Source: Pseudoxanthomonas sp. SL93 (GTDB taxonomy: Bacteria > Pseudomonadota > Gammaproteobacteria > Xanthomonadales > Xanthomonadaceae). Taken from it: 64,000 nt of DNA. The stretch is taken from positions 3,203,501 through 3,267,500 of the forward strand of contig NZ_CP113065.1 in assembly GCF_026625825.1 (NCBI RefSeq). The letters run 5' to 3'. Under the pieces are notes generated by a model, which had not been told where the DNA came from, made no database searches, and saw only the letters and a program-made list of their open reading frames with translations. This document shows positions 44,683-54,520 of this stretch, in pieces (position 1 is the first letter of the stretch; each line of letters opens with the position of its first letter). The position numbers and the translations under genes were made by a program.

Positions 44683-46530
44683 ATGGAGTCGGATCACATT
44701 CGCCGCGCGCGGATGGCGCGCCTCGAGCAGGCTTACGACGCCGCGCCGGGGCGGTACCAGCTGCGGTTGGCGCTGCTGGCCGCGCTGGGTTACCTGGTGA
44801 TGGGGGCCGCGCTGCTGCTGACGGCAGGCGTGGCGCTCGTGCTGGTGTTCCACCTGCTGTTCCGACCCGTGGACGACGGCTGGATCCTGGTCCCCATCCT
44901 GCTGCTCGGGTTGACCGGCGCGGTGCTGGCGCGCGCGCTGTGGATCCGCTTCGTGCCGCCCGAGGGTCATATGCTGGCCGACGGCGAAGCCCCGGCGCTG
45001 CGAGCGGAGGTCGAACGCATCCGCGAGGCGGTGGGCGCGCAGCGCCTGCACGGCCTCGTCATCGATGCGCAACTCAACGCCGCCGCGGCCCATGTGCCGG
45101 CAGGTTTCGGGTTGTGGCGCCAACGGCACTACCTGGTCCTGGGGCTGCCGCTGTTGCAGCTGCTCGACCGCGAAGAGCTGGCCTCGGTGATCGCGCACGA
45201 ATTCGGCCACTTCCACGATGGGCGGCGACGCTTTTCCAGCTGGATCTACCGGTCACGCGTGGGCTGGCACCGCGTGCTGGACGGGCTGTCGCGGCAGGCG
45301 CTGGGGTCGCAGGTGCTGTTGCTGCTGTTCTTCCGCTGGTACGCACGCTGTTTCGACGAGCACAGCTTCGTGCTGGCGCGGCGGCAGGAGTACGCCGCCG
45401 ACGCCGCGGCGCAGGCCGTGGCAGGCACGACCCCCACCGCCACGGCGCTGGTGCGCGTCGCCCTGGCATCGGACTGGCTGGCACGCGAGTTCTGGCCGGA
45501 CATCGAGCGCACTGCGCATGCGCAGGCTTATCCGCCCGTGCATGTGGGCGCCAGCCAGGCGCGCGGGCTGGCCGACCAGCGACGCCAGCAGACTCGGCTA
45601 CCTGCGTGGCTCCTGGCCCATGTGCCGGACCCCTACGACACCCATCCAGGTCTGGCGCAGCGGCTGGCGGCACTGGACGCCGGCCACGATCTTCGCCTCG
45701 ACAGTGCGCTGCCGCCCGCCGCGGCAGGGCTGCTGGGTGTCGAGCTGGTCGACCGGCTGGAACAGCGTTTCAGCCGCGAGTGGCAGGCGGGGGCAAAGCC
45801 GGAGTGGGAAGCGCGCCACCGGCGCCTGCAGGCGGAACGGCAACGGCTGGAGGCGCTGGAGGCTGATCCTCGCCGTTTGCCAGCCGAGTGGATCGAGTAC
45901 GCGGCCTTGATGGAGGAGCACCGCCCCGCCACCGATGCCGCGCCGCTGTACCGGGAGGCGTTGCGCCACTCGCCCGCGCACGCGGTGGCGCACGGGCGTC
46001 TTGGCATGCTGCTGCTGCGGCGGGGCGACGACGAGGAAGGCGTTGAACACCTGCAGCGCGCGATGCGGCTGGACGCCGGTCTCGTGCCCGTGCTGCTGCG
46101 CGACCTGGACGACCACGTGCGCACGCTGGCGCCGGAGGCGCCGCTGCATGCCCTTGCGGTGCGGTTGCGCGAGGCGTTCGAGGCCGGCCCCACGGCCGCG
46201 CACGGCGACGGGGTGGCGGAAGAAGCCTATTCACCGCACGGCCTGGACGCCTCGCAGCTGCAGGCCATCCGCCGCGTGATGGCGGGTTACGAGCGCATCG
46301 CCGCCGCCTGGATCGTGCGCCGGAAGGCGCCGGGCCTGTCGGTGGAACCGCACTTCGTGGTGCTGCTGGAGTGGGCGGGTTCGGTGGCCAGTGAAATCGC
46401 CGCCGTCCCCCGCCTCACCGCCCAGTTGGCGCTGCCGGGCACCTTCAGCGTCCTCACCACCACCCGGCGCACGCCCGAGCTGCGCCAGCTCAGGCCACGG
46501 GTGGGCGAACCGGTCCACCAGCGGCGGTAA
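44683..46530 (+). CDS. M48-type membrane metalloprotease with TPR-like C-terminus
   Basis: 615 residues: two TM helices (about 27-60 and 66-90), an M48 peptidase domain with the zinc site HEFGH at 172-176 and third ligand E236 in EYAAD, then a long soluble C-terminal part with a TPR-like region (about 400-470: ATDAAPLYREALRHSPAHAVAHGRLG) and no obvious catalytic motif. Inner-membrane protease with the active site on the cytosolic side is likely. Lies between speE and speA; no link to polyamines is evident. Confidence 0.85.
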   Translation: MESDHIRRARMARLEQAYDAAPGRYQLRLALLAALGYLVMGAALLLTAGVALVLVFHLLFRPVDDGWILVPILLLGLTGAVLARALWIRFVPPEGHMLADGEAPALRAEVERIREAVGAQRLHGLVIDAQLNAAAAHVPAGFGLWRQRHYLVLGLPLLQLLDREELASVIAHEFGHFHDGRRRFSSWIYRSRVGWHRVLDGLSRQALGSQVLLLLFFRWYARCFDEHSFVLARRQEYAADAAAQAVAGTTPTATALVRVALASDWLAREFWPDIERTAHAQAYPPVHVGASQARGLADQRRQQTRLPAWLLAHVPDPYDTHPGLAQRLAALDAGHDLRLDSALPPAAAGLLGVELVDRLEQRFSREWQAGAKPEWEARHRRLQAERQRLEALEADPRRLPAEWIEYAALMEEHRPATDAAPLYREALRHSPAHAVAHGRLGMLLLRRGDDEEGVEHLQRAMRLDAGLVPVLLRDLDDHVRTLAPEAPLHALAVRLREAFEAGPTAAHGDGVAEEAYSPHGLDASQLQAIRRVMAGYERIAAAWIVRRKAPGLSVEPHFVVLLEWAGSVASEIAAVPRLTAQLALPGTFSVLTTTRRTPELRQLRPRVGEPVHQRR

Positions 46531-46553
46531 CCGGCCGGCCACGGCAGGGGCGT

Positions 46554-46559
46554 TAGAAT
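46554..46559 (+). promoter_or_regulatory. TAGAAT -10-like box before speA
   Basis: TAGAAT 31 nt upstream of the speA ATG, at the very end of the M48 gene. Context gttagaatgcacgc resembles the box at 18463. Confidence 0.4.
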
Positions 46560-46590
46560 GCACGCCCTTTCGTTTTCCCGAGCTGCCTCA

Positions 46591-48483
46591 ATGAGCGACT
46601 GGTCCACCGACCGAGCCCGCAAGACCTACTCCATCCCGCACTGGGCGGAGGGGTACTTCGACGTGGACAGCGCCGGCCGCATCGTGGTCTCGCCGAAGGG
46701 CGCGCAGGGTCCGCTCATTCCGTTGCCCGAGGTGGTGGATGCCGCGCGCGCGCAGGGCGCGCAGCTGCCGCTGCTGGTGCGGTTCCCGGACATCCTGGGC
46801 GACCGCCTGGCCAAGCTGCAGTCGGCCTTCGCGCAGGCGCAGGCCGACTGGGAATACAAGGGCGGCTACACGGCGGTCTATCCGATCAAGGTCAACCAGC
46901 ACCGTGGCGTCGCCGGCACGCTGGCTTCGCATGCCGGCGAAGGCTTCGGCCTGGAAGCCGGCAGCAAACCCGAACTGATGGCCGTGCTGGCGCTGTCGCG
47001 CCCCGGCGGCCTGATCGTCTGCAACGGCTACAAGGACCGCGAGTACATCCGCCTGGCGCTGATCGGCCGCAAGCTGGGCCTGCAGACCTTCATCGTCATC
47101 GAGAAGCCGTCCGAGCTGGCGCTGGTCATCGAGGAATCGCACAAGCTGGGCGTGAAGCCCGGCCTGGGCGTGCGCATGCGGCTGGCCACGCTGGGTGCGG
47201 GCAAGTGGCAGAACAGCGGCGGCGACAAGGCCAAGTTCGGCCTGTCCCCGCGCCAGGTGCTGGACCTGTGGAAGCAGCTGCGCGACGCCGGCCTGCAGGA
47301 CACGCTGGGCCTGCTGCACTTCCACATGGGCTCGCAGATCAGCAACGTGCGCGACATCGCCAACGGCATGCGCGAGGCGACCCGTTATTTCGTCGAACTG
47401 TCGAAGCTGGGCGCGACCATCAGCCACGTCGATGTCGGCGGCGGCCTGGGAATCGATTACGAAGGCACGCGTTCGCGCAGCTACTGCTCGATCAACTACG
47501 GCCTTGGCCAGTACGCCAGCAACATCGTGCAGCCGCTGGCCGAGGCCTGCGAGCAGCATGCCCTCACGCCGCCGCGCATCGTCACCGAATGCGGCCGCGC
47601 AATGACGGCGCACCACGCCGTGCTGGTGGTCAACGTGTCCGAAGTCGAGCAGGCGCCGGAGGGCCGCGTGCCGCCGTCGCACGACGACGAGCCGGCGGTG
47701 ATCCGCCACCTGCGCGAGATCCATGGCGAACTGGACACGCGGCCGGCGGTCGAACTGTTCCACGAAGCGCAGCACCACCACAGTGAGGGCCTGTCGCTGT
47801 ACGCACTGGGCCAGATCGACCTGGTGCACCGCGCGCGCATCGACGACCTGTTCTACGCCATCGCGCATGCCGTGCGCGCGCGGCTGAGCAGCGACGAGCG
47901 CAGCCACCGTGACCTGCTGGATGAGCTGAACGAGCGCCTGGTCGACAAGTACTTCGTCAACTTCAGCGTGTTCGAATCGATCCCGGATGTCTGGGCGATC
48001 GACCAGGTGTTCCCGATCGTGCCCATTGAACGGCTGGACGAAGCGCCGACGCGCCGCGGCATCATCGCCGACATGACCTGCGACTCGGACGGCATGGTGA
48101 AGACCTACGTCGAGAACGAAGGCCTGGATTCCTCGCTGCCGCTGCATGCGATGAAGCACGGCGAGAGCTACCGGCTGGGCATCTTCCTGGTCGGCGCGTA
48201 CCAGGAGATCCTGGGCGACATCCACAATCTGTTCGGCGACACCGACGCGGTGGAAGTCAGCGCCGATGCCGGCACCGGTTACCTGCTCACCCAGCAGCGC
48301 CGCGGCGATACCACCGACGTGATGCTCGACTACGTGGGCTACCAGCTCGCCGACCTGCGCGCGGTGTATCGCCAGCGCGTGGAAGAGGCCGGGTTGTCGG
48401 CCGACGAATCGAAACTGCTGTCTGACGCGCTGGAAGCGGGGCTTACCGGTTACACCTACCTCTCGGACGAACCGCTGGCGTAG
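46591..48483 (+). CDS. speA: Biosynthetic arginine decarboxylase
   Basis: PLP enzyme making agmatine from arginine; 630 residues (E. coli SpeA 658). The Schiff-base lysine is K100 in VYPIKVNQHR; the fold-III barrel and sheet domains follow, with HFHMGSQISNVRD, DVGGGLGIDYEGT, the CDSDG catalytic Cys motif (ADMTCDSDGMVK) and the C-terminal VGAYQEILGDIHNLFGDT. The start at 46591 (MSDWSTDRARKTYSI) matches homologues better than the upstream Met. Product feeds putrescine and then SpeE. Confidence 0.96.
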   Translation: MSDWSTDRARKTYSIPHWAEGYFDVDSAGRIVVSPKGAQGPLIPLPEVVDAARAQGAQLPLLVRFPDILGDRLAKLQSAFAQAQADWEYKGGYTAVYPIKVNQHRGVAGTLASHAGEGFGLEAGSKPELMAVLALSRPGGLIVCNGYKDREYIRLALIGRKLGLQTFIVIEKPSELALVIEESHKLGVKPGLGVRMRLATLGAGKWQNSGGDKAKFGLSPRQVLDLWKQLRDAGLQDTLGLLHFHMGSQISNVRDIANGMREATRYFVELSKLGATISHVDVGGGLGIDYEGTRSRSYCSINYGLGQYASNIVQPLAEACEQHALTPPRIVTECGRAMTAHHAVLVVNVSEVEQAPEGRVPPSHDDEPAVIRHLREIHGELDTRPAVELFHEAQHHHSEGLSLYALGQIDLVHRARIDDLFYAIAHAVRARLSSDERSHRDLLDELNERLVDKYFVNFSVFESIPDVWAIDQVFPIVPIERLDEAPTRRGIIADMTCDSDGMVKTYVENEGLDSSLPLHAMKHGESYRLGIFLVGAYQEILGDIHNLFGDTDAVEVSADAGTGYLLTQQRRGDTTDVMLDYVGYQLADLRAVYRQRVEEAGLSADESKLLSDALEAGLTGYTYLSDEPLA

Positions 48484-48484
48484 T

Positions 48485-48542
48485 GTGCGCTCTGCGCACG
48501 GCCTCGCGATGCCGGATGTCCCGTGACGTGCGCGTGGCGCAC
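48485..48542. repeat. Pair of small GTGCGC...GCGCAC palindromes
   Basis: Two near-identical hairpins, gtgcgc-tct-gcgcac (48485-48499) and gtgcgc-gtg-gcgcac (48528-48542), lie between speA and the SDR gene. On the minus strand the second is preceded by CCGTAGC, giving a GTAGCGTGCGCC... string, possibly another class of GTAG-headed dispersed repeat. They may act as 3-prime ends for the two convergent transcripts. Confidence 0.5.
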
Positions 48543-48562
48543 GCTACGGGAGTGCGAAGCAA

Positions 48563-49312
48563 CTACGCGCGCGCGACTTGGAAGCCCGCCACCGACTGCG
48601 ACACCGGCATGATCTCCAGCCGGTTGATATTGAGGTGCGGCGGCAGGGTGGCGACGTAGAAGATGGTGTCGGCGATGTCCTCGGCCGTCATCGGCGCGGC
48701 GCCGGTGTACAGCTTGTCCGATGCCTGCCGGTCGCCATGCGTGCGCACCAGGGTGAATTCGGTTTCGGCCATGCCAGGTTCGATGGTCGTCACGCGCACG
48801 CCGGTGCCATGCAGGTCGCTGCGCAGCCCCAGCGAGAACTGGCTGACGAACGCCTTGCTGCCACCGTAGGTGTTGCCGCCCGGGTAGGGATACACGCCCG
48901 CCACCGAGCTGATGTTGATGATCGCGCCCTTGCGCTCCACCAGCAGCGGCAGCAAGCGGTGCGTCAGTGTGACCAGTGCGGTGATGTTGGTGTCGATCAT
49001 CGTGCGCCAGTCGGACAGCAGCGCGCTCTGCGCTGGTGCGGTGCCCTGCGCCAGGCCTGCGTTGTTCACCAGCAGGTTGATGCCGCGAAAGTCTTGCGGC
49101 AATGCCGCCAGCGCGACATCCATCGCGGCTTCGTCACGGATATCGAACGCGGCGGCGTGCACGTGGTCGGCACCCAGTTCATCCACCAGCGCCTGCAGGC
49201 GTTCGGCCCGGCGGCCGGTGGCGATCACGCGCCAGCCCGCGGCCACGAAGCGGCGGGTGGCGGCGGCGCCGAAGCCGGAGGTGGCGCCAGTGATGAGAGC
49301 GGTACGGGTCAT
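48563..49312 (-). CDS. Short-chain dehydrogenase, YdfG-like
   Basis: 249 residues (E. coli YdfG 248): Rossmann TGATSGFGAAATRRF, NNAGLAQG, catalytic Ser in INISSVAGVYPYPGGNTYGGSKAF with YxxxK (Y-G-G-S-K), and the family ending HLNINRLEIMPVSQS. YdfG acts as NADP-dependent 3-hydroxy acid dehydrogenase / malonic semialdehyde reductase; the same substrate range is probable. The start at 49312 matches the family. Confidence 0.9.
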   Translation of the reverse strand: MTRTALITGATSGFGAAATRRFVAAGWRVIATGRRAERLQALVDELGADHVHAAAFDIRDEAAMDVALAALPQDFRGINLLVNNAGLAQGTAPAQSALLSDWRTMIDTNITALVTLTHRLLPLLVERKGAIINISSVAGVYPYPGGNTYGGSKAFVSQFSLGLRSDLHGTGVRVTTIEPGMAETEFTLVRTHGDRQASDKLYTGAAPMTAEDIADTIFYVATLPPHLNINRLEIMPVSQSVAGFQVARA

Positions 49313-49340
49313 GAGTGGTTCGCCGGGAGTGGGTAACGCA

Positions 49341-49895
49341 TCAGGGGGTACGGGGCCGTGCGCGGGCTTCGTCATGCAGTCGCATCAGTTCGTCGTGCGT
49401 CACCAAGTGGCGACCGGTGATCCGCCCCGCGTCCACACGCAGCAGCAGGTAACGCGGATAGGTCGTGGAATAGCCCATGTGCACATTCGTGCCCGGCTCG
49501 CCCTGCGCTACGGCCAGGTCGCCACTGAACCAGCTCGCCGCGAGCGGACCTTGCTGTCCAGGAAACAGTGCATCGATGGCCAAGGGTTCTTCCGGCTGCC
49601 GACAGGCGTGGGCGACCATTGATTCGAGGTACAACATGTCCTCGCGCACTGACCAACGTGCCATGTAGCCGCGCCAGTTGGCAGTGCAGCTCCCCATGGC
49701 GGGTCCGAGTGCGTTGGTGAGCCGGCGCCAGGTGGCGGCATCATTCAGTACGGGCGCCAGCGGCTCGGCCGGCAATACGTAGTCCTGTCCGGCGATCCGG
49801 ATGCGGTCGGGAATCTGTTCCGTGGCAGCGCTGATGCCGGACAAGGCCAGCAGCACGACAGCCCAGACCCCCTGCCTCAGCCGGCGCGACTTCAC
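49341..49895 (-). CDS. Exported hypothetical protein (184 aa)
   Basis: 184 residues with a signal peptide (KSRRLRQGVWAVVLLALSGISAATE) and no recognised domain. The mature part has DYVLPAEPLAPVLND, two isolated Cys (GSCTANW, VAHACRQ) and YSTTYPRYLLLRVDAG. The start codon is GTG at 49893-49895, overlapping the stop of the SPOR gene (GTGA), so the two are coupled. A role connected with the envelope is only inferred. Confidence 0.6.
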   Translation of the reverse strand: MKSRRLRQGVWAVVLLALSGISAATEQIPDRIRIAGQDYVLPAEPLAPVLNDAATWRRLTNALGPAMGSCTANWRGYMARWSVREDMLYLESMVAHACRQPEEPLAIDALFPGQQGPLAASWFSGDLAVAQGEPGTNVHMGYSTTYPRYLLLRVDAGRITGRHLVTHDELMRLHDEARARPRTP

Positions 49896-50704
49896 TGCGC
49901 CTTGATCGCCATGGCCGGCAGACCACCGCTGGCGAGCTTCTGCTTCGCTTCGGCCAGTTCGCCAGCGGTGCCGTAAGGGCCCATGCGCACGCGGTACACC
50001 GTCTTGCCGTTGATCTGGGCGGATTCGACGCGGGCGCTCAGGCCGAGCAGGGCGATCTTCGCCTTGGTCGCTTCGGCATCGCCCGAGGCGCCGAAGGCCC
50101 CGGCCTGCAGGATGTAGCGCGCGTTGTTGTCCGCGCTGGCGACGGTGGCCGGTTTGGGCGGGGCGTTGTTGGAGGACGGCGTTGCGGGCGGTGTGGTTGC
50201 CGTCGTGGTGGTCGCAGCCGTCTCGTTGATGGGCGTCGGCTGCGGCGCCGTTGCAGCGGTGCCGGGCGTGTTCGTGGATGCCGCGGGGACCGGCGCATTG
50301 CCGGCCAGTGCGGCGCGCGCCTTGCGGGCTTCTTCCTCGCGTGCGCTGGCGGCCAGTTCGGCGTCGGACATCTGCACTTCCTTGCCTGGCAGCAGGGTGT
50401 AGAAGTCGTACTGCGTTTCCTTCGCCGTGGCGTCATCGGCCGGCGTGGCCGTGGCGGGACCCTCGGCGTCGGTGGCCGGGGTTTCCGGCACCACCGCATC
50501 CACGTCCGCGCTGTCGATCGGCGCCGGCTGTGCGTCGGGGTTCGGCTGAGGACGGAAGAAGCCGTCGCCGTCCTTCTTCATCAGGCCGGGGGCGATGAAA
50601 TAGATCGCCAGGCCGATCAGCAGGCCGAGGATCAGCCACACCCATGCGGGGGTGGCCTGGCTGGAATTACGGGTGGCCTGACTCTTGCCGCGCCTTGCTG
50701 CCAT
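49892..50704 (-). CDS. SPOR-domain cell-division-type protein (FtsN-like)
   Basis: 270 residues: short cytosolic start (MAARRGKSQATRN), one TM helix (about 21-41, WVWLILGLLIGLAIYFIAP), a long Pro/Ala/Thr-rich linker (about 50-190), and a C-terminal SPOR domain (about 193-268: YILQAGAFGASGDAEATKAKIALLGL ... YRVRMGPYG). SPOR domains bind denuded peptidoglycan at the septum. It follows argS by 15 bp on the minus strand, a neighbourhood shared with FtsN-like proteins of many proteobacteria. Confidence 0.88.
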   Translation of the reverse strand: MAARRGKSQATRNSSQATPAWVWLILGLLIGLAIYFIAPGLMKKDGDGFFRPQPNPDAQPAPIDSADVDAVVPETPATDAEGPATATPADDATAKETQYDFYTLLPGKEVQMSDAELAASAREEEARKARAALAGNAPVPAASTNTPGTAATAPQPTPINETAATTTTATTPPATPSSNNAPPKPATVASADNNARYILQAGAFGASGDAEATKAKIALLGLSARVESAQINGKTVYRVRMGPYGTAGELAEAKQKLASGGLPAMAIKAQ

Positions 50705-50719
50705 CTACTGCGTCTCCAC

Positions 50720-52408
50720 TTACATCTTTTCGGGGGCGCTGACGCCCAACAGGTCCAGACCGTTCGCCAGTGCCTGGCGCACCGCCAGCGCCAGCGCCAG
50801 TCGTGCATCACGCAGCGCGGCGTCTTCCACCAGCACCGGCGTGCCGGCGTACCACGTGTGGAAAGCATAGGCCAAGTCGCGCAGGTATTGCGCGACGGTA
50901 TGCGGCTCCAGCGATTCGCCGGCGGCTTCCACCACTTCCGGATATCGCGACAGTTCCACCATCAGGGACAGCGAGGTGTCGTCGTCCAGCAGGGAAAGGT
51001 TGGCCAAGGCCTGCGCCTGGTCGTAGGCGTAGCCCTTTTCGGCCGCCTGGCGCAGCAGGCTGCAGACGCGCGCATGCGCGTACTGCACGTAGAACACCGG
51101 ATTGTCGTTGCTCTGCTGCCGGGCCAGGTCGATGTCGAACGTCAGCTGCGAATCCGGCTTGCGCGCGATCAGGAACCAGCGGGTGGCATCGGCGCTGGTC
51201 TCCTCGATCAGGTCGCGCAGGGTGAAGTAGCTGCCGGCACGCTTGGAGAGCTTCACTTCCTCGCCGCCGCGCATCACCGTGACCATCTGGTGCAGCACGT
51301 ACTCCGGATAGCCCACGGGAATGCCTTCGTTCAGCGCCTGCAGACCGGCCTTCACGCGCGCCAGCGAGCCGTGGTGGTCGGCGCCCAGTTCGGTGATGGC
51401 GCGCTGGTAGCCGCGCTGCCACTTGCTGAGGTGGTAGGCCACGTCGGGCACGAAGTAGGTGTACGTGCCGTCGGACTTGCGCATCACGCGGTCCTTGTCG
51501 TCGCCGAAGTCGGTGGACTTCAGCCACAGTGCGCCGCCTTCCTCATAGGTGTGGCCGGAGGCGATGAGCTTGCGCACGGTTTCCTCGACCTTCCGGTCGG
51601 CGTACAGCGAGCTTTCCAGGAAGTACGTGTCGAACGACACGCCGAACGCCTCCAGGTCCAGGTTCTGCTCGCGGCGCAGGTAGGCCACGGCGAAACGGCG
51701 GATGGCATCGAGGTCGTGCGGATCCTTGCCGCCGGTCACGGCATGGCCTTCGACCTCGACGGTATCGCCGGCCAGGTAGGCCTTCGCCACGTCGGCGATG
51801 TAATCGCCGCGGTAGCCGTCTTCGGGCCAGCCCTCGCCGTCGGGCGACTTGCCCAGCGCGCGTGCCTGGGTCGACTTGGCCAGGTTGTCGATCTGCACGC
51901 CGGCGTCGTTGTAGTAGAACTCGCGCCGGGTGTTCCAGCCGTTGGCCTGCAGCACGCGCGCGATGCAGTCGCCGATGGCGCCCGCGCGGCCGTGGCCGAC
52001 GTGCAGCGGACCGGTCGGGTTGGCGGAGACATATTCCACGCCCACCGTGCGGCCGGCACCGCTATCGTTGCGGCCGTACGCGGCGCCCTGCGCCAGCGTG
52101 GTCGCGACTTCGCGCTGGTAGGCGCCGGGCGACAGGTGGAAGTTGATGAAGCCAGGCCCCGCGATCTCGACCTTCGCCACGTCATCACTGGGCGGCAAGG
52201 CGGCTACCAGGGCGGTGGCGATGGCGCGGGGATTGCTGCGCGCGGCCTTGGCCAGCTGCATGGCGGCGTTGGTGGCGAAATCGCCGTGCTCGCGCGTCTT
52301 GGGGCGTTCGACCACGAAGTCCGGCGTGGCGGTGTCGGCCGGCAGGGTGCCGGCGGTGCGCAGGGCGTCGATGCCCCGGGTGATCAGGGCGCGGAGGGAG
52401 GCTTTCAC
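50720..52408 (-). CDS. argS: Arginyl-tRNA synthetase
   Basis: 562 residues, class I. N-terminal ArgRS domain (1-110), catalytic domain with [20 protein letters not shown] (HIGH-type HVGH), LSKR in [13 protein letters not shown] (KMSKS-like) and the anticodon-binding DALR domain at the C-terminus (from about 440, [16 protein letters not shown]). The start codon is GTG (52406-52408). A TAGAAT box lies 31 nt upstream on the minus strand. First gene of argS-SPOR-hypothetical. Confidence 0.96.
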   Translation of the reverse strand: MKASLRALITRGIDALRTAGTLPADTATPDFVVERPKTREHGDFATNAAMQLAKAARSNPRAIATALVAALPPSDDVAKVEIAGPGFINFHLSPGAYQREVATTLAQGAAYGRNDSGAGRTVGVEYVSANPTGPLHVGHGRAGAIGDCIARVLQANGWNTRREFYYNDAGVQIDNLAKSTQARALGKSPDGEGWPEDGYRGDYIADVAKAYLAGDTVEVEGHAVTGGKDPHDLDAIRRFAVAYLRREQNLDLEAFGVSFDTYFLESSLYADRKVEETVRKLIASGHTYEEGGALWLKSTDFGDDKDRVMRKSDGTYTYFVPDVAYHLSKWQRGYQRAITELGADHHGSLARVKAGLQALNEGIPVGYPEYVLHQMVTVMRGGEEVKLSKRAGSYFTLRDLIEETSADATRWFLIARKPDSQLTFDIDLARQQSNDNPVFYVQYAHARVCSLLRQAAEKGYAYDQAQALANLSLLDDDTSLSLMVELSRYPEVVEAAGESLEPHTVAQYLRDLAYAFHTWYAGTPVLVEDAALRDARLALALAVRQALANGLDLLGVSAPEKM

Positions 52409-52439
52409 GGAGGGCCGTCGTGTTGCGTGGGAACCCCGT

Positions 52440-52445
52440 ATTCTA
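52440..52445 (-). promoter_or_regulatory. TAGAAT -10-like box before argS
   Basis: TAGAAT on the minus strand (plus: attcta), 31 nt before the argS GTG. Same spacing as before speA. Confidence 0.4.
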
Positions 52446-52495
52446 GTTTTTCCGCGGGCTCCGGTGGGGTTCCGGGCATTCAGCCCGGGTCGGCC

Positions 52496-53170
52496 TCATA
52501 CCCAGCCGCGTGCCGCCATCGACTGCGGCGGTCCGTCGCCGACGACGAAGTGGTCCAGCAGCCGCACGTCCACCAGCGCCAGGGCCTGCTTCAGCTTCGC
52601 GGTGACGGTGCGGTCGGCGGCCGAAGGCTCGGCACACCCGGAGGGATGGTTGTGGCCCACGATCAATGCCGCCGCGTTGTGGGCCAGCGCCCGTCGGGCC
52701 ACTTCGCGCGGATAGACCTCGGCGCTGTCCACCGAGCCCTGGAACAACTCCTCGAAGGCCAGCGCCCGGTGCCGCGTGTCCAGGAACAGGGCGGCGAACA
52801 CCTCCTGGGGCCTGCCGCGCAGGCGCTGGGCGAAGTAGCTCCCGGCGGCCTGGGGGTCGCTGATGGCGTCACCCCGTTCCAGCGACGCCTGCAGGAAGCG
52901 CGTGCCCAGTTCCAGCGCACCGGCCAGCGCGCAGGCCCGGGCCGGCCCCAGCCCGGGCAGCGTGGTCAGCTCGGTGGGGGGACGTTCCAGCAGCAGGCGC
53001 AGTGGGCCATGGATCGCCAGCAGGTCGCGTGCGGTCGCCACTGCATCACGCCCCTGCAGGCCCGAGCCGAGGAAGATCGCCAGCAGCTCGGCATCGCTGA
53101 GGCTGGCGGGGCCGCGGGCCAACAGCTTTTCTCGGGGGCGTTCGGTGTGGGGCCAGTCGCGGATATGCAT
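52496..53170 (-). CDS. radC: RadC/JAB1-MPN family protein
   Basis: 224 residues: N-terminal helix-hairpin-helix part (about 1-95, with ELLAIFLGSG and LTTLPGLGPARACAL) and a JAMM metal-binding domain with VGHNHPSGCAEPSAAD. Named for radiation sensitivity, but a direct role in recombination repair is not supported by later work. Start MHIRDWPHTERPREKLL (53170); a longer start is possible. Divergent from coaBC. Confidence 0.92.
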   Translation of the reverse strand: MHIRDWPHTERPREKLLARGPASLSDAELLAIFLGSGLQGRDAVATARDLLAIHGPLRLLLERPPTELTTLPGLGPARACALAGALELGTRFLQASLERGDAISDPQAAGSYFAQRLRGRPQEVFAALFLDTRHRALAFEELFQGSVDSAEVYPREVARRALAHNAAALIVGHNHPSGCAEPSAADRTVTAKLKQALALVDVRLLDHFVVGDGPPQSMAARGWV

Positions 53171-53248
53171 GGCGCCAGCGTCGGCGAACAACGATCAGCC
53201 GGCCATCGGGGTTGCCGGGGCGTTCGGGTAAGCTAATCGCCTGTATGG

Positions 53249-54520
53249 ATGTGGGAAACGGCCGACGTGAGCGGATCGAACAAGGCGCAGGGGCTGGCAG
53301 GACGTCGTCTCCTGTTGTGCGTGGGGGGCGGCATTGCCGCCTACAAGTCGCTGGAGCTGGTGCGCCGGCTCAAGGACGCCGGGGCCGACGTGCAGGTGGC
53401 CATGACCGCCGGCGCGCAGCAGTTCGTCACGCCGCTCAGCTTCCAGGCCCTGTCCGGCCAGCCCACCCGCACCACGCTGTGGGACAGTGCGGCCGAACAG
53501 GCCATGGGCCACATCGAACTGGCCCGCTGGGCCGAGCGCATCGTCATCGCCCCCGCCACGGCCGACCTGCTGGCACGCCTCACCCACGGCCTGGCCGATG
53601 ACCTGGTCACCACGCTCTGCCTGGCCACCACGGCGCCCCTGACCGTGGCCCCGGCCATGAACCACCGCATGTGGCAGCACCCGGCGACCCAGGCCAACCT
53701 GGCCACGCTCCGCAGCCGCGGCGTGCACGTGGTGGGACCCAACGACGGCCCGCTGGCCGAAGGCGAATCCGGCCCCGGCCGGCTGGCCGAGCCTGACGAG
53801 ATCGTCGCCGCGCTGGCACAGGCGATGGGCGCGCCCACCGCCACCACCGCCACCGCCACCACCACCGCCCGGCAGGAGCTGGCCGGCCTGAAGATCGTCG
53901 TCAGCGCCGGCCCCACCTACGAAGACCTCGACCCGGTGCGTTACCTGGGCAACCGCAGCAGCGGCAAGATGGGATTCGCCGTGGCCGCCAGCGCTGCCCG
54001 CCGTGGCGCGCAGGTCACGCTGGTCGCCGGTCCGGTCAGCCTGCCCACGCCACCGGGCGTAACCCGGGTGGACGTGCGTTCTGCCGCGCAGATGCACGAC
54101 GCGGTGTTCGCCGCGTTGCCGGCGGATGTCTACATCGGCGCCGCTGCCGTCGCCGACTACACCCCGCGCGAACCGGCCGCCAACAAGATCAAGAAATCCA
54201 GCGAATCGTTGGCGCTGGACTTGGTGCGCACGCCGGACATCCTCGCCAAGGTCGCCGGGCAGACGCAGGCATTGAAGCTGGTCGTCGGGTTCGCCGCCGA
54301 AACCAACAACGTGGCCGAATACGCCCGCGGCAAGCTGGTCGCCAAGCGGCTGGACATGATCGTCGCCAACCGCGTGGGCATCGCCGACGGCGGTTTCGAG
54401 AGCGACCAGAACGCGATGACCGCGTACTGGAAGGATGGCGAGCGCGCTTTTGCGTCCGCCCCCAAGACGCAGCTGGCCGATGAACTGATCGACCTGATCG
54501 TGGAGCGCCTGGACGCATGA
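53249..54520 (+). CDS. coaBC: Bifunctional CoaBC (phosphopantothenoylcysteine synthase/decarboxylase)
   Basis: Performs two coenzyme A steps. 423 residues: CoaC flavoprotein domain (about 18-190; [26 protein letters not shown] with the catalytic His, APAMNHRMW) and CoaB domain (about 210-420; [40 protein letters not shown] with the active Lys). The linker is a Thr/Ala-rich run. The start at 53249 gives [10 protein letters not shown]; an in-frame GTG at 53267 is also plausible. ATGA overlap with dut (54517-54520). Confidence 0.95.
   Translation: MWETADVSGSNKAQGLAGRRLLLCVGGGIAAYKSLELVRRLKDAGADVQVAMTAGAQQFVTPLSFQALSGQPTRTTLWDSAAEQAMGHIELARWAERIVIAPATADLLARLTHGLADDLVTTLCLATTAPLTVAPAMNHRMWQHPATQANLATLRSRGVHVVGPNDGPLAEGESGPGRLAEPDEIVAALAQAMGAPTATTATATTTARQELAGLKIVVSAGPTYEDLDPVRYLGNRSSGKMGFAVAASAARRGAQVTLVAGPVSLPTPPGVTRVDVRSAAQMHDAVFAALPADVYIGAAAVADYTPREPAANKIKKSSESLALDLVRTPDILAKVAGQTQALKLVVGFAAETNNVAEYARGKLVAKRLDMIVANRVGIADGGFESDQNAMTAYWKDGERAFASAPKTQLADELIDLIVERLDA

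Noticed and set aside
48485..48550. Possible CRISPR-like repetition of gtgcgc...gcgcac
   Set aside because: Only two short palindromes with a 28-bp interval; no third unit, no cas genes.
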